From Imbricaverruca yamaguchii (taxonomy: Eukaryota; Arthropoda; Thecostraca; Neoverrucidae), in the NCBI GenBank assembly GCA_034440575.1, contig JAOTOL010001646.1, positions 3,649,501-3,713,500 on the forward strand: a stretch of DNA of 64,000 nucleotides, in the 5' to 3' direction. Numbering within the stretch: position 1 is the first letter of the stretch; each line of letters opens with the position of its first letter. Of the stretch, positions 43,201 to 54,700 are shown piece after piece. The notes beneath the pieces were generated by a model, which saw only the letters and a list, made by a program, of their open reading frames with translations, made no database searches and was not told where the DNA came from. Position numbers and translations under genes: made by a program.

Positions 43201-46200
43201 CACGCCATCTCTCCAGTAAAATCCTCACGCCGTCTCGGGGGCGGTTGAAGACCTCTCTAAAATCCAAACTAAGCATCGCACGAAAACGAGTGTCATCGGA
43301 AAGAGGTGTCATCGGAAAGCACTTGATGAGTAGGGTCCGAGTCCACCCCTCAAAGAAGAATTTACCCCAAAGGTGATGTTACCAGGGGGCTAGATTTTCA
43401 CAACTTCACAGCTTACATTATGTTTTTTACTCTGGGGAGTTAATTTTGTGGATATATGAAAAAACAAAATTTATTTGGAATGAGAAAAGGACAGCGAAAT
43501 CAACCAGGGCTATAATTTGTTTGGGCCCCAAAAAATAATTTTATTTTTGGAAATTTCAAAATGTTGAGTTTTCAAGTTTCCTTTAATTTTCCTTTTCCAA
43601 TGGGTAAAGCAGACCGAAAAACGTTGGAAGTCAACTTACCCTAATAAAAAATGCTTACTCTAGCCAGAATCCAGTGTTTGAACTGCAATATGGCAAATAT
43701 GCAAAATTTGTATGTAATCAAAAATTAGGGAAAAAGACAAATTCAGTTCACACATTTTGTTGCATCTGTAAAGATAAGCAAACGCTGAAAGTCTCATTAA
43801 AGTATTTATCCGTTAAAGTGTGACTGGTTGAACCTTTTTGGAGGTGACCTCACTTGACCTTCAATAACTCGTCGTTGACCCTAGATGACCTGGCCTAGAA
43901 AAAAGAATCGGCATGTCCAATTGATGTGGGAAAAGGTATGCCAAATTTGGGCGCGCGGCGTTCGTCCGTTATCCGCGAAAAACCTGAGGGGGCGGTTGAA
44001 GACCCCCCCCACCCGAGACGGGACTGGTTAAATGTCTCTTTATAATTGGTAGTCTCACAAGTGCTCCCTTCAAAATACTTTGTGGGTAGACTCTTTCAAT
44101 TTGTGCTATGTCTGTCTGAAACGTTAATGCTACCCGGAATATGTGCTCCCTTTGGCGGACCCCATTTGCTGCCAATCTCGGGGAAGCTGTCATCGGTGGT
44201 ACTTGTCACATTGTCTGCATGTTATGGTAGGACAAGGTGAAAATTATTGGGAACGCACGAACCAATGTGGCACTCGATCGTAGTTTTGCAAGGTTTTTAA
44301 TTATCACAGCCCTTTGAAAACTTGATGGCATGCAAATACCTGTGCTGCTGAACCTGAAAGAATGACAAAAAAGGAACCAGCTGCCAATACCCAATTGGGA
44401 AAACTCTTCAATGTTAAACATCTCCAACTGCTTATCCACAATGAGGCCAAGACGTTTTGTAACCCATAATAACTAATAATCCACAATGGTTTTGTTTTTA
44501 ATTCGCAAAACCCCCAATAACCCTTGTGATTAAGTGACAATCATAGCAAGGTGGTTAGGGTCGCTCGCGAAGTGAGCGACCTAGTGGCAAGTCTGGCCTG
44601 ACGGAGCCAGGCCGGTTTATTCGTAAATCGTCAGTTGTCTGGCTGGTCCACAAACCCTGTATGTTTTCTCATCTCAGCAGTGTCCGACTGGCTGTTCGGC
44701 TGGGATGTATTGGTTGTGGTTGGCTTGGCTGGACGTCCTGTGGCGATATGTGGGCCAGCTGCAATGTCCCGTGTGCCGACAGGCATGCTGCCGCACAAGA
44801 CGCGCCGCGGCGGTAACGCCATGCTGAACCTGCGCTGCACCGAGGGCGTGCCGCGCGAGTACCAGAAGCTGCGCCGCAACGTGGTGCCGTCGGCCATGCG
44901 CAAGATGCGCCTTCGTCCTGGCCGCCCAGTGAGTCGATCGTCATCACGATTACTCGGCTGGCATGATACGTTCGTCACGGTGTTCGGTATGCGTCTCGGC
45001 TAACTATGTTTGTATGTTATTATTTTGCATTAAAGAAGTATATTTGTGTTGGATTTCCTTATTTGCCTGTTCTGTGGAACAGTGGTGCTGTGAATCGGTG
45101 AAGCCCATGTGTTTCAATGTTGGCGTCTTTCCTGTACTGGCTTCTTTACAGACGACGTGGAAGGTTAGCATAAGTTCTGATGTATTTGTGTATATATAGA
45201 CACTTGTTTGGCCTCCTTCACATGTGATCATGCATTTGCCAGTAGTTAGCTTATTGTAGTCTTCATTGATGAATGCCAATTTTCACCTGTGTGACTACAT
45301 TTCGCGACGTAGTGTGCCAGTGGTACGGCGGTGCTTTGTATACATGTCATTTGTGGAGTACAGATGCACATCATTGTCGACATCATGGCCTTCCAATTAT
45401 GTGTTGGAAGGATATGTAGTGGCTTTAGCCACATGTGCTATATTAATGCTTCTCATTGCAACTCGTCCTCTCAAGTTGTCCCGAGGGTGATACTACTGGA
45501 AGCAACATTGACATTGTTTTGTTCTTCACCTGTTGCATATATTGGAAGGTTTTGTACAACTGGCCCGACAGTCAATTGACATAATTCCCTGCTCGGCAGT
45601 ACTGTGACCTGGGTCGCCTGGGGCATGAGGCGGGCTGGAAGTACCAGGATGTGGTCAAGACCCTGGAGAACAGGCGTCGCGTTCGGGATCACATCTACGC
45701 CAAGAAGATCGCCCTGAACAAGGTATTTTTTAAATACTAGGACATTTGTTCAGAATGGAATTTGCCCACACGTTCTGCTGTTACATCCGCACTTGTCTGG
45801 GGTGTTCGTTTGGTTTCATTGGCAGTTCTCTGGCGATGGAGCCACCACATAATTTGGTCCCGTCAGCTGCGACTATGCGAGCTCAGGATGGCCAGTAGAG
45901 CCCCTGCGCCCTGTGGCCTTATACGTTAATCGGTTGTGGCCCGGCACGGCAAACGTACTCGTATTCAATTCTGTTAATTGCTATGCCTCATGGTTATATT
46001 TGTGGCCAACCAGTGGTCAAGGCTTCATTTGTTCCTTATCTGGACTTAAAGTATAATGTTTAACTGGTATTTGGAGGTAATAATTTGGTTCTTTGGTATA
46101 AAACGCCCTTAGTTTAGTTATTTTTCATTAGTTTCATGCCTTATTTGTTGACGAATTGGAACTAATTCAGATCATACTAGCAAGAATCTGAATCATGCAA

Positions 46201-47037
46201 TGCATTTCATTTTGTTGGCACCAGAAAATAATGTTATTTTGCTGGAGATCATAATGTTCTGAATGGCAAAATTATAGGATGTAGCCATTTTGTTTTCCAT
46301 TCATTCCTGAGGTTCCGTCATCTCGGGCCAAGGTGTACTGAACATATATATACCATCTGAGTTACTATGGCATGTTTTAGCCACTTTCTACATTGTTCCT
46401 TTTATCACCTATATTAGGTGTGGGCCATCATAAAGGCACGAACTACATAGCGTGGCGTACGTTAGTCTGGCGATCAGTGTTACCTCCAAGTGTGTGCGCG
46501 ACAGCCGAGTTGGCAGACCCCGCCGCACAATTTAGCTACTTGTGCACCCTACATACCGGTGGTTTGCCTGTGTCTGTTGCTGTTGGTATTTTGTTTGATG
46601 TGAACGCGTACATAAGTTGCCCAGACATTCCTTGTGGGTTATTTGCTATCATGCAGTGCACACCCATGTCGACATCATGGCCTTTCACTCCTGTTTGTGT
46701 CAGGCTGTGTTTAATATTTGTGTGCTATATTAATGCTTCCCATTGCAACTCATCCTCTCAAGCTATCCCGAGGATGATACTACAGGAAGCTACAGAACCG
46801 TGCTTGTATGTTTGAATGGCTTGAATGTGAAAACGTATGACATGTTTGCTATTATTTGGCTTGCTTGCTGCCGGGCGCGGTACCTTGTCCGCTTCAGCGT
46901 TGTCGGTGTATACGGTAGGATGGAAATCTTATTGTTTGTTTTGTTTTCAGAAATTGAAGTCTCGTGCTCTGAAGCAGGTGTCGAAACAGATTGAGCCCAT
47001 CAACAAGGAGCTGGCTGCGCTTGGATGCGTCGTGTAA
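37190..47037 (+). CDS. RPL13A: 60S ribosomal protein L13a (uL13), six exons, 204 aa
   Basis: Structural protein of the cytosolic large ribosomal subunit. Exons: 37190-37207, 41591-41721, 42216-42325, 44783-44928, 45600-45722, 46951-47037. All joins keep frame with GT-AG introns, giving 204 aa (human 203). Signatures: [18 protein letters not shown] near the N-terminus, [16 protein letters not shown] (about residues 65-80), [10 protein letters not shown], and [15 protein letters not shown]. The segment [19 protein letters not shown] is divergent from vertebrate and fly proteins but of similar length. Introns 4 and 5 carry predicted H/ACA RNAs, in keeping with the snoRNA-host role of ribosomal protein genes. 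No AATAAA is evident close after the stop. Confidence 0.95.
37460..40750. repeat. Complex inverted and direct repeat cluster in RPL13A intron 1
   Basis: 37480-37830 is inverted at about 38480-38840 and partly repeated directly at 39700-39850 and inverted at 39940-40055. 38040-38330 is inverted at 39010-39300. 37840-38050 is repeated directly at 39310-39540. Markers are GGTGGGAAACTTACTTTC, TAGCCTTGTACTGAGACCAA and CCACCCTATAGTGGGAAAAA. No protein-coding capacity is apparent. It may be a nested foldback or MITE family, otherwise unrecognised. Confidence 0.7.
41591..41721 (+). CDS. RPL13A: RPL13A exon 2
   Basis: Encodes [19 protein letters not shown] to [11 protein letters not shown]. Acceptor TTCCAG, donor GTATTC. 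Confidence 0.95.
42216..42325 (+). CDS. RPL13A: RPL13A exon 3
   Basis: Encodes [19 protein letters not shown] then [18 protein letters not shown]. Acceptor TTTCAG, donor GTATGT. Confidence 0.96.
42785..42930 (+). mobile_element. SINE family B (internally diverged) in RPL13A intron 3
   Basis: Head GCGGGGATGGCCGAGTGGTT. The body is altered; the tail ends AGTAAACAAACAAAA. Confidence 0.8.
43199..44027. mobile_element. Second TTAA-flanked non-autonomous element
   Basis: Flanked by TTAA at 43195-43198 and 44028-44031. The ends CCCACGCCATCTC and CCAGTCCCGTCTC (reverse of right end) are similar. Internally both ends carry GGGGGCGGTTGAAGACC. Lies in RPL13A intron 3. No coding capacity seen. Confidence 0.6.
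44558..44616. other. Two strong tandem hairpins in RPL13A intron 3
   Basis: GGTCGCTCGCGAAGTGAGCG (with ACC) forms a stem of at least 7 bp, followed by TGGCCTGACGGAGCCAGGCC. No box motif of a known RNA class was found. May be a repeat end. Confidence 0.4.
44783..44928 (+). CDS. RPL13A: RPL13A exon 4
   Basis: Encodes [18 protein letters not shown] to [11 protein letters not shown]. Acceptor GACAG, donor GTGAGT. Confidence 0.95.
45362..45510 (+). ncRNA. Predicted H/ACA-box snoRNA in RPL13A intron 4
   Basis: Two-hairpin layout. 5' hairpin: GCACAT (45366-45371) pairs with ATGTGC (45433-45438), and inside it CCTTCCAA (45389-45396) pairs with TTGGAAGG (45404-45411). H box ATATTA at 45440-45445 fits ANANNA. 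3' hairpin: GCTTCT (45448-45453) pairs with GGAAGC (45498-45503), enclosing GTCCTC/GAGGGT. The ACA box is at 45505-45507, three bases before the predicted end and 16 bases after the inner stem, as expected for a pseudouridylation guide. The rRNA target was not determined. Confidence 0.72.
45600..45722 (+). CDS. RPL13A: RPL13A exon 5
   Basis: Encodes [19 protein letters not shown] to KKIALNK. Acceptor GGCAG, donor GTATTT, phase 0. Confidence 0.95.
46654..46797 (+). ncRNA. Predicted H/ACA-box snoRNA in RPL13A intron 5 (paralogue of the intron 4 RNA)
   Basis: Same layout: GCACAC (46658-46663) pairs with GTGTGC (46720-46725); H box ATATTA 46727-46732; GCTTCC (46735-46740) pairs with GGAAGC (46785-46790); inner ATCCTC (46752-46757) pairs with GAGGAT (46770-46775); ACA at 46792-46794. 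Relative to the intron 4 copy, stem changes are compensatory (GCACAT/ATGTGC to GCACAC/GTGTGC) or move between Watson-Crick and G-U pairs. The shared 3' pocket strand GATACTAC suggests a shared target. Confidence 0.75.
46951..47037 (+). CDS. RPL13A: RPL13A exon 6
   Basis: Encodes [19 protein letters not shown] to AALGCVV and the TAA stop at 47035-47037. Acceptor TTTCAG. Confidence 0.95.
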   Translation, partial: KLKSRALKQVSKQIEPINKELAALGCVV

Positions 47038-47482
47038 TTTCGTCACCAATACATGCCCCAAGTGAAGTTCCGTTTTGTTGCAACCAAGGTGCAGATACTT
47101 GAAGTTGGTTTGTTGTCTAAGATTCAGTTGGCAACGAGTTCGAAACCATCGCCGAGGTCACGATGCGCTCAGCAGTTAGTCACTGTTCAACACGAATATG
47201 TTCGCATCAGGGTCGACCAGATGCTGGCATAAGCTAATATCATAGACCTGGCAAAGCACTTGAGCGAGAGACCATGGTAGGTTTGTCATTCGGGATTTGG
47301 TGGTTCTTCGGATGCCAGAGGACCGATCGTGGTCTGTTGCGGGGTTAACGGGGTCTGCGAATGATTTTTCGATTTATACCTCTGGCATGTAAAAAGAAAA
47401 CTAAGTGCATGCGGCTGCAGCACAGCGATTGGTACACGTTGCACGGTGTGCGGCGTCGAGGGTTTTCAAAATATCGGCCGGG

Positions 47483-47640
47483 GATAGCGGGGCGGTTGGG
47501 GGTTGAACTCTGGATCCAAAGGTCCCGGGTTCAACACCCGCATGGCTCGAACATTTTCAAGTCCTAAGGCCCAACGGGGAGGCAGTGTGGATGGCGCCGA
47601 GTAGTAGACAGCATAAAGTGCAACGTGAACCACCAAATGA
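47483..47640 (+). mobile_element. SINE family B (decayed)
   Basis: Contains TCCAAAGGTCCCGGGTTCAA (B-box region) and CATAAAGTGCAACGTGAACC. The head is mutated. Lies downstream of RPL13A. Confidence 0.75.
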
Positions 47641-48720
47641 AAAAATATGTATGGTCATTTAAGGTTTCAATTGTGCTTAGGTAGTTACCTCTTGTTCGTA
47701 CGGTCATGGGTTTGTGATCGCGGTAAGGTGTTGCACTCTTGATCGGGAGATTCTGTGTTCGAATCCAGCAAGGAACAGTATTTCCAACAACAATGACCAT
47801 TGTGTGATGTAGGTGACACTGGTCCAGCAGTTAAGTGCGCTGCGAAAGAACCCGAGGTTCTTCAGATCGTGGGTTTGAATTACGTAGCCTAAGGGATTGC
47901 AGAGTCGACCCTCGGCTAGACTGCGTGCAAGACGAACGATTATATTGCCGGTTGCATTTGCATTGCAAGCTACTTAGTCGATGGGCATGCAATACGTTGC
48001 TCTGCTCCTAATATTTAAATCTTCCGTTTGGTACTACAGGCATTCTCGCTATGGTGACTCACTGTTCGATGCGTCGTAGAAGAACGCACGGTTTTTCTAT
48101 CTCAAGAATGTAAACCATGCGACCACCCACAAAGCATCAGAAAAAGTGATTTGCTAAGTGGGGGGAGATGTAGCCCAAAGTATATGACGTACTTGTTAAA
48201 TTGAGATGCGAAATGTTTCATCGTATTCTGTGCATTTTCCTTTGCGCTTCTTCCAGTGCCTCGTCCTTTGTGAACTGCCGTTGAGCCCTGCCGCGATAAC
48301 GCTGCTCCCGCTCCATCTACCAGCGAGTGACAGGCTGGTAGTTGTCCTCTTGGACGGTAGATGGCTCAGCGCGGTCCACAGCTGGTACGGCGGCTCCGTT
48401 GGCGCCAGCATTGGATCTGTACTTTGTAATCCTGGATGGCGATTGGAAAATTTTAGGATGATCAAGTATGGATGGGACGTTTTCTTCAAACCGGACATCA
48501 AGGTCGCAGCTTGCCCTTTCCAGTGAATATTAAGCACTTCATCGCAGAGCAGTTGATTGTCGAATGGCACCATTCAACCTTGTTTTTAAACTGGAAGGTG
48601 GTCTAGGTGCCAAAAAGCCATGGACTGCAGGCTTTCCGTCGCTGGTTGGCGCGTCTGCTCATCTGCGGATCCTGCAGGGTTCGCATCCACAGATTGTTAG
48701 CCCTCTCAAGTCCACATGGC

Positions 48721-48878
48721 GGGGACGAGTGGCCTAGGGGCAAGTTGCTCGTCTCACAATCGAAAGGTTGTGGGTTCGAGTCTCGCTTGTCGCTACTCTT
48801 CGCCCGCGACCAATCGGCGTGAGAGATTGGCGATGCTACATGACTACGGTCGATGTGTCGCAAAACCAATAACCAACC
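48721..48878 (+). mobile_element. SINE family A (full length) with target-site duplication
   Basis: Begins GGGGACGAGTGGCCTAGGGG, B box GGTTCGAGTCTC, tail AAAACCAATAACCAACC. Flanked by AAGTCCAC at 48708-48715 and 48879-48886. Confidence 0.9.
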
Positions 48879-49409
48879 AAGTCCACGTCGCTAGTCATTC
48901 CTTCCGATGTATCGCTTGGCAAAAGTAATCTACCAGTCTGGTTGGTAGCTCGTATTTGTTCCACTTACCTCGCTTGTCGCTAGGATCCCCTCTGACTGTT
49001 TTGTTGTACAGCCTTGTTCAGATCTGCCGAGTCTCGCATGTAACTTATGTAGGGTAGTCATGGATGTCAATAGACGAGCTGATTATTGCATCTTCAGCAC
49101 TGCGCGCGAACACTCAATGGGCACAGCCCTCGCTTGTGAACCGCAAGACCGTGCAATGTGTAAGAGTATAATCAGCATGCATGTAGCCCCAGCTGAAGCA
49201 TCGATATCCTGACTGCATGGCGCCGTGTTCTAGTTTATCGGCTCCGGGGAGTTCGCCATTCAGATGCAATCTGTAAACTGGGACATGTTTCATCTGGCGG
49301 TCAGCCTGACGTCTTCCAGACTGCGAGATCCAATGGGGCCAGTTGATTCAGCTACGTATATGAACGAGTCACCGGTGAATATCGCGCGGAATCGAACCGG
49401 GGGCGGGGG

Positions 49410-49440
49410 GATGGCCGAGTGGTGGTTATCCACTCCCCCG
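49410..49440 (+). mobile_element. SINE family B, head fragment
   Basis: GGGGGATGGCCGAGTGGT only; truncated. Confidence 0.5.
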
Positions 49441-49925
49441 CGATTGATTTTGCCGGCCTCGCTCGCGATATGTGGGAAATGACTGCCTTCGGACTACTGG
49501 CTACGACTTGGTGCTATAGTTATTGCAATCTTTGTGCGTTCTCCCATCTGGTATTCGCCCTCGGTAACTCGTAGCAATTTTATTGACCGGAGGCATTTAT
49601 TTGGCACATTTCCGCTGGTTACTGCCACCGAAAGGTTCAACTTCTGTCCTGATTCTGAAGCTGTTATCCTTGCCTTGTATTTCAGGTTGCTTCTACTTTG
49701 AGTTTATTGAGGATGGTTAGGGGCTGTCTACGTTGCTTTCCGGGCTTGGGCATTCTGTGGTGTTTTTCCATATCCAATCGTCGATGATCCAGAATGCGAG
49801 CCAAATAATGTGACTAGTTAGAACGAACAAAACGCAAAATATAGCTGATTGTGTTCGGTACATTCCACATAATGTGAATGGGCACGTTCAAACTCGCTCG
49901 GCTATGCCGAGTAACTAACTAATGA

Positions 49926-50480
49926 CCAGTGGTGGGTACTTGATAACCTGACCTCGACTTCCATAACGATAGCTCGTTAATTTTCGATAACCAAATCGGT
50001 GACTTCGATAGCGCGATAACGATAACTTTTTTAGCAGTTTAAAGGAAGAAAACAAAATAATATATGGTTTATTTTAACTTCTAAATGATATTTTAGCCCA
50101 TTCTTTAATAAAATGCCATTGTTGTTGTACCTAGTTGTTTGCCCAAAAAGAAAGTCAAACAGTATAAAGCGTTTATTTTTTAATGTAGTAATATGTACGA
50201 AACAAACAAACAAAAAACTACACAAACTAGGCAAAGACATCTCTTCCTTCTCGAGGAATCTAACTGGAGCAAGTGCGCGTTTCCCTTCTGCAACACAAAC
50301 CTCTGAAAGTTCGTGGATGTGAGAGTGCTCCTCTTGGGCTTCAAGATGTCTGAGCCCATCGAGAACACCCTCTCCACCGCGGCTGAGCCGAGGATGGCCG
50401 TGATATAGCGCCTGAGCAAGCCCACAAACATCTTCATGTAGCGCACGGGGAAGAGGCTCTCCATGGAGCCCTTGGACATC
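49926..50480 (-). mobile_element. hAT transposon remnant (dimerisation domain and one terminus)
   Basis: Minus-strand frame 50479-50246 contains ILGSAAVERVFSMGSDILKP then KRSTLTSTNFQRFV, the hAT family dimerisation motif. The flank at 49926 starts CAGTGGTGGGTACTTGATAAC-like sequence (a typical hAT end), followed by GATAACGATAAC subterminal repeats. The 5' part of the transposase and the other terminus are not seen. Confidence 0.75.
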
Positions 50481-50999
50481 TCACCGGACGAGCATGAGTC
50501 GAACTCCTTTCCTGTGGGTTTTGTAGTCTGCTTTCTCCATTTATTGAATATTTCAACGCTTTATATTTTCATCACATTGCTGTGATGTCCACAGATCAAT
50601 ATACCGTATGTAGTCAACAGAGAGCGTCTTTGCATGGCAGAGAGCACGTTGGGTCCTGTGGTCAACAGATCATTGCATGCATTTAAAGTCGTATTGCATA
50701 AAGAATCGTAGTCCTTGTAACGACTGGCAGAAGCGCCCGAATATAGCAGCGGCCCACCCTACAAGGGTGTTGGTATGTGGGTACTCTTCATTTAGTTACC
50801 CAATATGTGTGCTTAATTCACATACACATTGTCCACTTAACATGAAATTACAACACCGAACAACAACAGACACTGATGTATCACTTTCCTTACTTAGAAA
50901 AGGCATCTGCTGGCGCATATTCACTCTCGCCGTGACCTGGCACAAATGCGCCTCCCGGGCCACACCAGTCTTGTCATGGATCGTGGGTCATGGATGCTG

Positions 51000-51360
51000 T
51001 CACCAGAGCCGCTCAGTCCACACTTGGGGGGTCTGGTTGATGTCGCAGTCGCACCGTCCCATGCAGAACCGATCAGTCTATACTCGGGGGAGGGTCTGGC
51101 TGATGTCAGTCGCACCATCCCATACAGAGCCGCTCAGTCCACACTCGATGGTGTGGCCAATGTCACAGTCACACCATCCCATACGGAGCCGCTCAGTCTA
51201 TACTCGATGGGGGTCTGGCCAATGTCAGTCACACCGTCACATACAGAGCCGCTCAGTCCACACTCGGGGAGCGGGATCTGGCCGATGTCACAATCACACC
51301 GTCACATACAGAGTCGACACTCGGAGGAGGGCTCTGGCCAGTGTCGCATTCACGCCGTGC
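51000..51360. repeat. About 60-bp minisatellite, six copies, beyond the acetyltransferase stop codon
   Basis: Units of AGAGCCGCTCAGTCCACACT then GGTCTGGCCAATGTCAGTC and CACCGTC recur every 60-61 bp. Located just 3' of the minus-strand gene, so it may lie in its 3' UTR. Confidence 0.92.
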
Positions 51361-51429
51361 CCTACTCGGACACGGCGTCGTGTCGCCGCCGCACCATCGC
51401 CTCGTGCTGGTCTCGCCCACTGTGTCCGC

Positions 51430-51765
51430 CTACGCCTCCAGCAGCGACACTCCCATCAGCTTGGCCGACTTGTGGTGGCTCAGCCGGTTCTCGTCGAAGT
51501 AGGGGCTGCCCGACAGCGTGCGGCTGTCGAGGTAGCGCAGCTCGCGCACCACGTGGAAGCCCTGCGTGAGCAGGATCTTCTGGGCGGCGCGGTGCGTGAC
51601 GCCGGCCACCACCGCCTGGCAGCCGTCCTGACGCGCCAGCTCGAACGAGCTGGTGTCCACCAGCGCCTTGGCGATGCCCTGGTGGTGGTAGTCCGGGTGG
51701 ACGGCCGTCATGCACCGGTGCAGGATGCGGTCGGCCCTGAAGTGTGCGAACACGTCGACGCCCTC
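51430..51765 (-). CDS. N-acetyltransferase exon 3 (acetyl-CoA binding half)
   Basis: Encodes EGVDVFAHFRADRILHRCM to KLMGVSLLEA, then TAG at 51432-51430. Acceptor CGACAG. Confidence 0.9.
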   Translation of the reverse strand, partial: EGVDVFAHFRADRILHRCMTAVHPDYHHQGIAKALVDTSSFELARQDGCQAVVAGVTHRAAQKILLTQGFHVVRELRYLDSRTLSGSPYFDENRLSHHKSAKLMGVSLLEA

Positions 51766-54700
51766 CTGTCGACAGACGCGCGTCGGTGAGGTCAGCGCGG
51801 AGTGAAGTGGACCACCGCGGGTAGCTGCGTGGCCGCACCTCGACTGACACTGTTTGTGAGGTCAACACGGAGTGAAGTGACCACCGCGGGTGGCTGCGTG
51901 GCCGCACTGCTGTCGACGGAGACGCGTCGATACGTGCATTCGGCAGGAAGCACGTCCCCTGCATTTTTATCAACAATTTATCCGTCCGAATGAGGGGAAA
52001 ATGTGTTTTTCCTTACAAGATTTCTGGGAAAACAGATCGATCTCCAGCACATTCCTTGTGTACTTTGTGTGAAATCCCACATTCCTTGTGTGAGATATGT
52101 CCCTTGATGTGTGTAAAAACACGAATGCGTCTGTGCGGTGGCGTGATGCCACAGTGAAGTGGTCAGTGCTGGGTTATATCAGCCGCCATGTGCGCGTCAA
52201 TGCGGTGTGCCCATTTAGCGCGCACTGCTACTGCGCTGTATAGCGTGCCGGTGTGGCACGCTGGTGTTCGGCCCCGACCAAATGGAAGAGAAGACACTGC
52301 TGCTCGGCTCATGCTCGTCAGGGAACGGCAATGTGCGATGCACCTATGCAATCAATATAAATAAAAATTATCGCAGAGTGAGAAGTTCCAGCTTCACGGT
52401 AAGTGCTAATGCACCACTGTTTGTTGACCAGAAGTTGCACGGATGTTGTTGCACCCAAGCGCTTCGCAACACCCCGTCTGCCCACTGACAGGAGCAGCCC
52501 GTGCGGCTACAGTCGAACTTCTCGGCCGCTAGTCTCGAGAACTCGCCGCTGCTGCCTTCTAGGTCAGCGTAAACATTGACCTTCAGCGGGACGCGTGTCG
52601 GACGGGGCGACGTCTGCAGAGCGAGCCCGAGTCGCGCGCAAAAACGGTGGCGGATGTTGAAAGGTCGCGCGCACCACTGGTGACGAGTGGGCTCGTGTGT
52701 GTTTTGCGGTTGGTTGCGGTTTGCCGATGGGTGGCGCGCGCGTGGGGGCCACGCTGTCTCAGCGGGCACCTCCGGTGTGTGTTAGTTGGTGGTGTGCTTG
52801 CGAACAACTAGTCACCGCCAGTGTTTATCTATTGCTAACCAACAGAGCACGCACTTGGCACCAGCCGCGTCTGCAGCCGGGAAATGACGCGGAAACCTTG
52901 ACGGACCTTCTCGACTGACCTTGACGGACATCTGCACGGTTGCCTGCGATGTGATCCTGTTGTATACCCCGCTGCTTATGTCTAAACTGTGTGTGTCGTT
53001 AATGTATCGACACGGGACAAGCGGTTTTCGAAAGCAACAGCCTAACGAATCAAAGACGAAAAGTTCGGCGGATCCAAACAAAGGGCTCCCGGACGAAATA
53101 TGGATATTTGTTCTTCTAGGAAGCTCTGTCGCGTCTCTCCCCGCTCTGTTGAGTCGAGTATGTTGAATGTTTGTGCTTACGGAAGCTACACTTATAAGAT
53201 GGACATCCAGGAACTGTTTGTCGACTTAGCAAGGACGGGCCGGGATCTGGTGACAGAAGTCGGCCCAGTTGGGCGTGGAGCTGTCCCACGTTATCGGACT
53301 CGGAAATTCATCAGTCTCCCTCGTATCACAGTTCACCTGAGAATTGTCGAAATGAAACCGTATTCCCTTGCTAGGAGGACCGTGACAAAGCCTATTCATT
53401 GAAGTTTGAATCGCGACAAGTTGCAAATAATGCTTGGATGCTTTCCAACATGAGATCAAATAATGAAACAAATTTCACTGTTCTTGGCTTGGTAAGAAAG
53501 AAGATTGATCAAGCTATTTTTTCACAAGTTGCGAAATCCTGAGACCTGTGAAAAAGGAAGCTTTGCCAAAATCCAATGCAAAATGCCCCGTCCCTACAGC
53601 AAAAGCGCGCTCTTGTCGAACGAAGTGCTCTTCGAAATTATCGCTAGACTTGATAGGTTTGCAAACAAGATCCTGTATTCGCATGGTGTTTTTAATGAAT
53701 TATTATACGTTAGGAGTACCTAATTGTTGTGTTCGCATTTAGTTTTTCGTTGCTAAGGCCACACTATATCACTCAGCACTCCTAATGATATTATAAATCA
53801 GTGCAAGTGTAAAAGAAACAAATATTTCAAGGAACCGTACATATTAAAACTGATTTTGTTTGAATTAAATAATGTCCAACTAGGCTTGTCCACTGGCCCA
53901 ATTCATCATCCGTGGCTGTTTCAAAACTCTGCATGCTTCAGAACAACATTTAGGTTAGAAAATCCAACCGCATGCAGTTACAGACAAACAGAATCAAACG
54001 AATGGAGGGATTCGTTTGATTCTGGAGGACAAAGGGGAATTCTTCCTTTGAAGGATAGCTCATCTGCTGTGTATATGATGCCTTGTCTGTGCATGCTAGC
54101 TCATGGACGTAACAAGGAACGGTATATATGTTTGCAAGTCCATATACTTCATCCACAATGATGGCATGCTTAGGTTGTCTGCTTCCCATGAATCTCATTG
54201 TGCAGAATTGTGCAGTATAATATAAATTTTATCGAAATTTCAATTTGGTTGTTGAGAATCATTATGTTTATTTCCTGATTACATCCGAATACATCTGAAT
54301 CCAGAGCCTGTGTAGATAATATGTGGTTTATTCTCCAAAACGGGTCGCTGTGATTTGCTCTACTGATATAAGATATTTCTAAATACAGCAAAATGGTAAG
54401 AGAAGTACTTGTGACCTGTAAAAAGGGATATCTCTTAACACACACAGACCTAGATAAACTAACCTGGACAAAACGCTACCCTTTGAAGAAAAGCCCTACC
54501 ACCACCACTTATGGGCACTTTGTTCCGGATACGGAGAAAATTGTTTTTCCTCAAGCTGTTCTTTGTTTAAAATTTACACGTCTAATTTTACTCAACATAA
54601 ATTGCGAAGATGATTTAGAATTGTACGTAAGGTCGAAAATAGCATCCAGGATAAATAAAACCTTTTCCTTTGCAGGGTCCCACGCGCACAATAATTTGCT

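Larger units (their letters stand above)
47038..49925. other. Non-coding stretch 3' of RPL13A
   Basis: Apart from two SINEs (47483-47640, 48721-48878) no gene is recognised. Open frames at 48196-48573 and 49264-49482 have no family resemblance that I can name. Confidence 0.4.

Noticed and set aside
41722..46950. C/D-box snoRNAs homologous to U32-U35 in RPL13A introns
   Set aside because: TGATGA-like C boxes (for example near 45269) have no CTGA D box at 60-90 nt. Only the H/ACA pair was supported.
48721..48800. tRNA gene (tRNA-like head with A and B boxes)
   Set aside because: The anticodon arm and acceptor stem do not close as a tRNA, and the same head is fused to a shared body and tail with target duplications at several loci. 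It is a SINE.
50677..51789. 370-codon plus-strand frame
   Set aside because: It is the antisense of the acetyltransferase exon 3 joined to a 60-bp tandem repeat.
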